From assembly GCF_019175285.1 (NCBI RefSeq), contig NC_056522.1:71165744-71229743 (forward strand): 64,000 nucleotides of DNA, written 5' to 3'. The first letter of the stretch is position 1; the number at the start of each line of letters is the position of its first letter. The stretch is from Sceloporus undulatus. Taxonomy: Eukaryota > Chordata > Lepidosauria > Squamata > Phrynosomatidae. Positions 63,895-64,000 of this stretch are shown in pieces. Under the pieces are notes generated by a model. It was not told where the DNA came from. It saw only the letters and a program-made list of their open reading frames with translations, and did not search any database. Position numbers and translations under genes: made by a program.

Positions 63895-64000
63895 TTTCAT
63901 TGATTTGTATTGAATTATATTGTACTTTTTATTGCTGTAACCCACCCAGATTCTATGTGATTGGGCAGGATATAAATAAATCAGTATTATTGTTATTATT
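63895..64000 (+). mobile_element. L2/CR1-like LINE 3' end at the window edge
   Basis: 'gctgtaacccacccagattc' then 'gggcaggatataaataaatc' and a (TTA)-type tail, running off the window. In an ABCB10 intron. Confidence 0.6.

Overview
The window is vertebrate nuclear DNA, most likely from a squamate reptile and perhaps an iguanian lizard. The split genes are all vertebrate orthologues. The repeat mix (CR1 and L2 LINEs, tRNA- and 5S-derived SINEs, a DIRS retrotransposon, palindromic MITEs, hAT and Tigger elements) fits lizards best. The species call is inference; the gene calls rest on direct reading of exons.

Three host genes lie head-to-tail on the minus strand, in the order known from human 1q42: ACTA1, NUP133, ABCB10. 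ACTA1 (left edge) contributes its non-coding exon 1, a classic muscle promoter (TATA, CArG, M-CAT) and its first coding exon; the remaining exons lie left of base 1. NUP133 is complete. I placed all 26 coding exons between 11,741 and 52,488; they total 3,432 nt (1,143 codons plus stop), every junction has GT/AG ends, and the phase is kept at every join. ABCB10 (right edge) contributes its last five coding exons, from the Q-loop through the signature, Walker B, D-loop and H-loop to the stop; the Walker A exon and membrane domain lie right of base 64,000.

Between and inside the genes the DNA is mostly repeats. 3.2-11.6 kb: polypurine tract, RTE-like and L2-like LINE pieces, SINEs, CR1 tail. 17.5-27.7 kb (NUP133 intron 22): a 6.6 kb DIRS tyrosine-recombinase retrotransposon in sense with NUP133, carrying a Tigger MITE, flanked by a GC-rich hairpin block at 18.6-18.96 kb and by a chain of nine back-to-back hairpins at 26.72-27.04 kb. 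28-52 kb: palindromic MITEs, a hAT element with a perfect 8-bp target duplication, a second Tigger MITE, a TAA-flanked Harbinger-like MITE and SINEs. 52.5-59.2 kb: the CpG-rich NUP133 promoter, a CR1 inserted in inverse orientation into an older CR1, and an almost open L2-type LINE.

The genes share no pathway: ACTA1 makes thin-filament actin, NUP133 a scaffold subunit of the nuclear pore Y-complex, ABCB10 an inner-mitochondrial-membrane ABC exporter. Their order is conserved synteny, not an operon. The structure I find hardest to match to a known family is the nine-hairpin chain in NUP133 intron 22.
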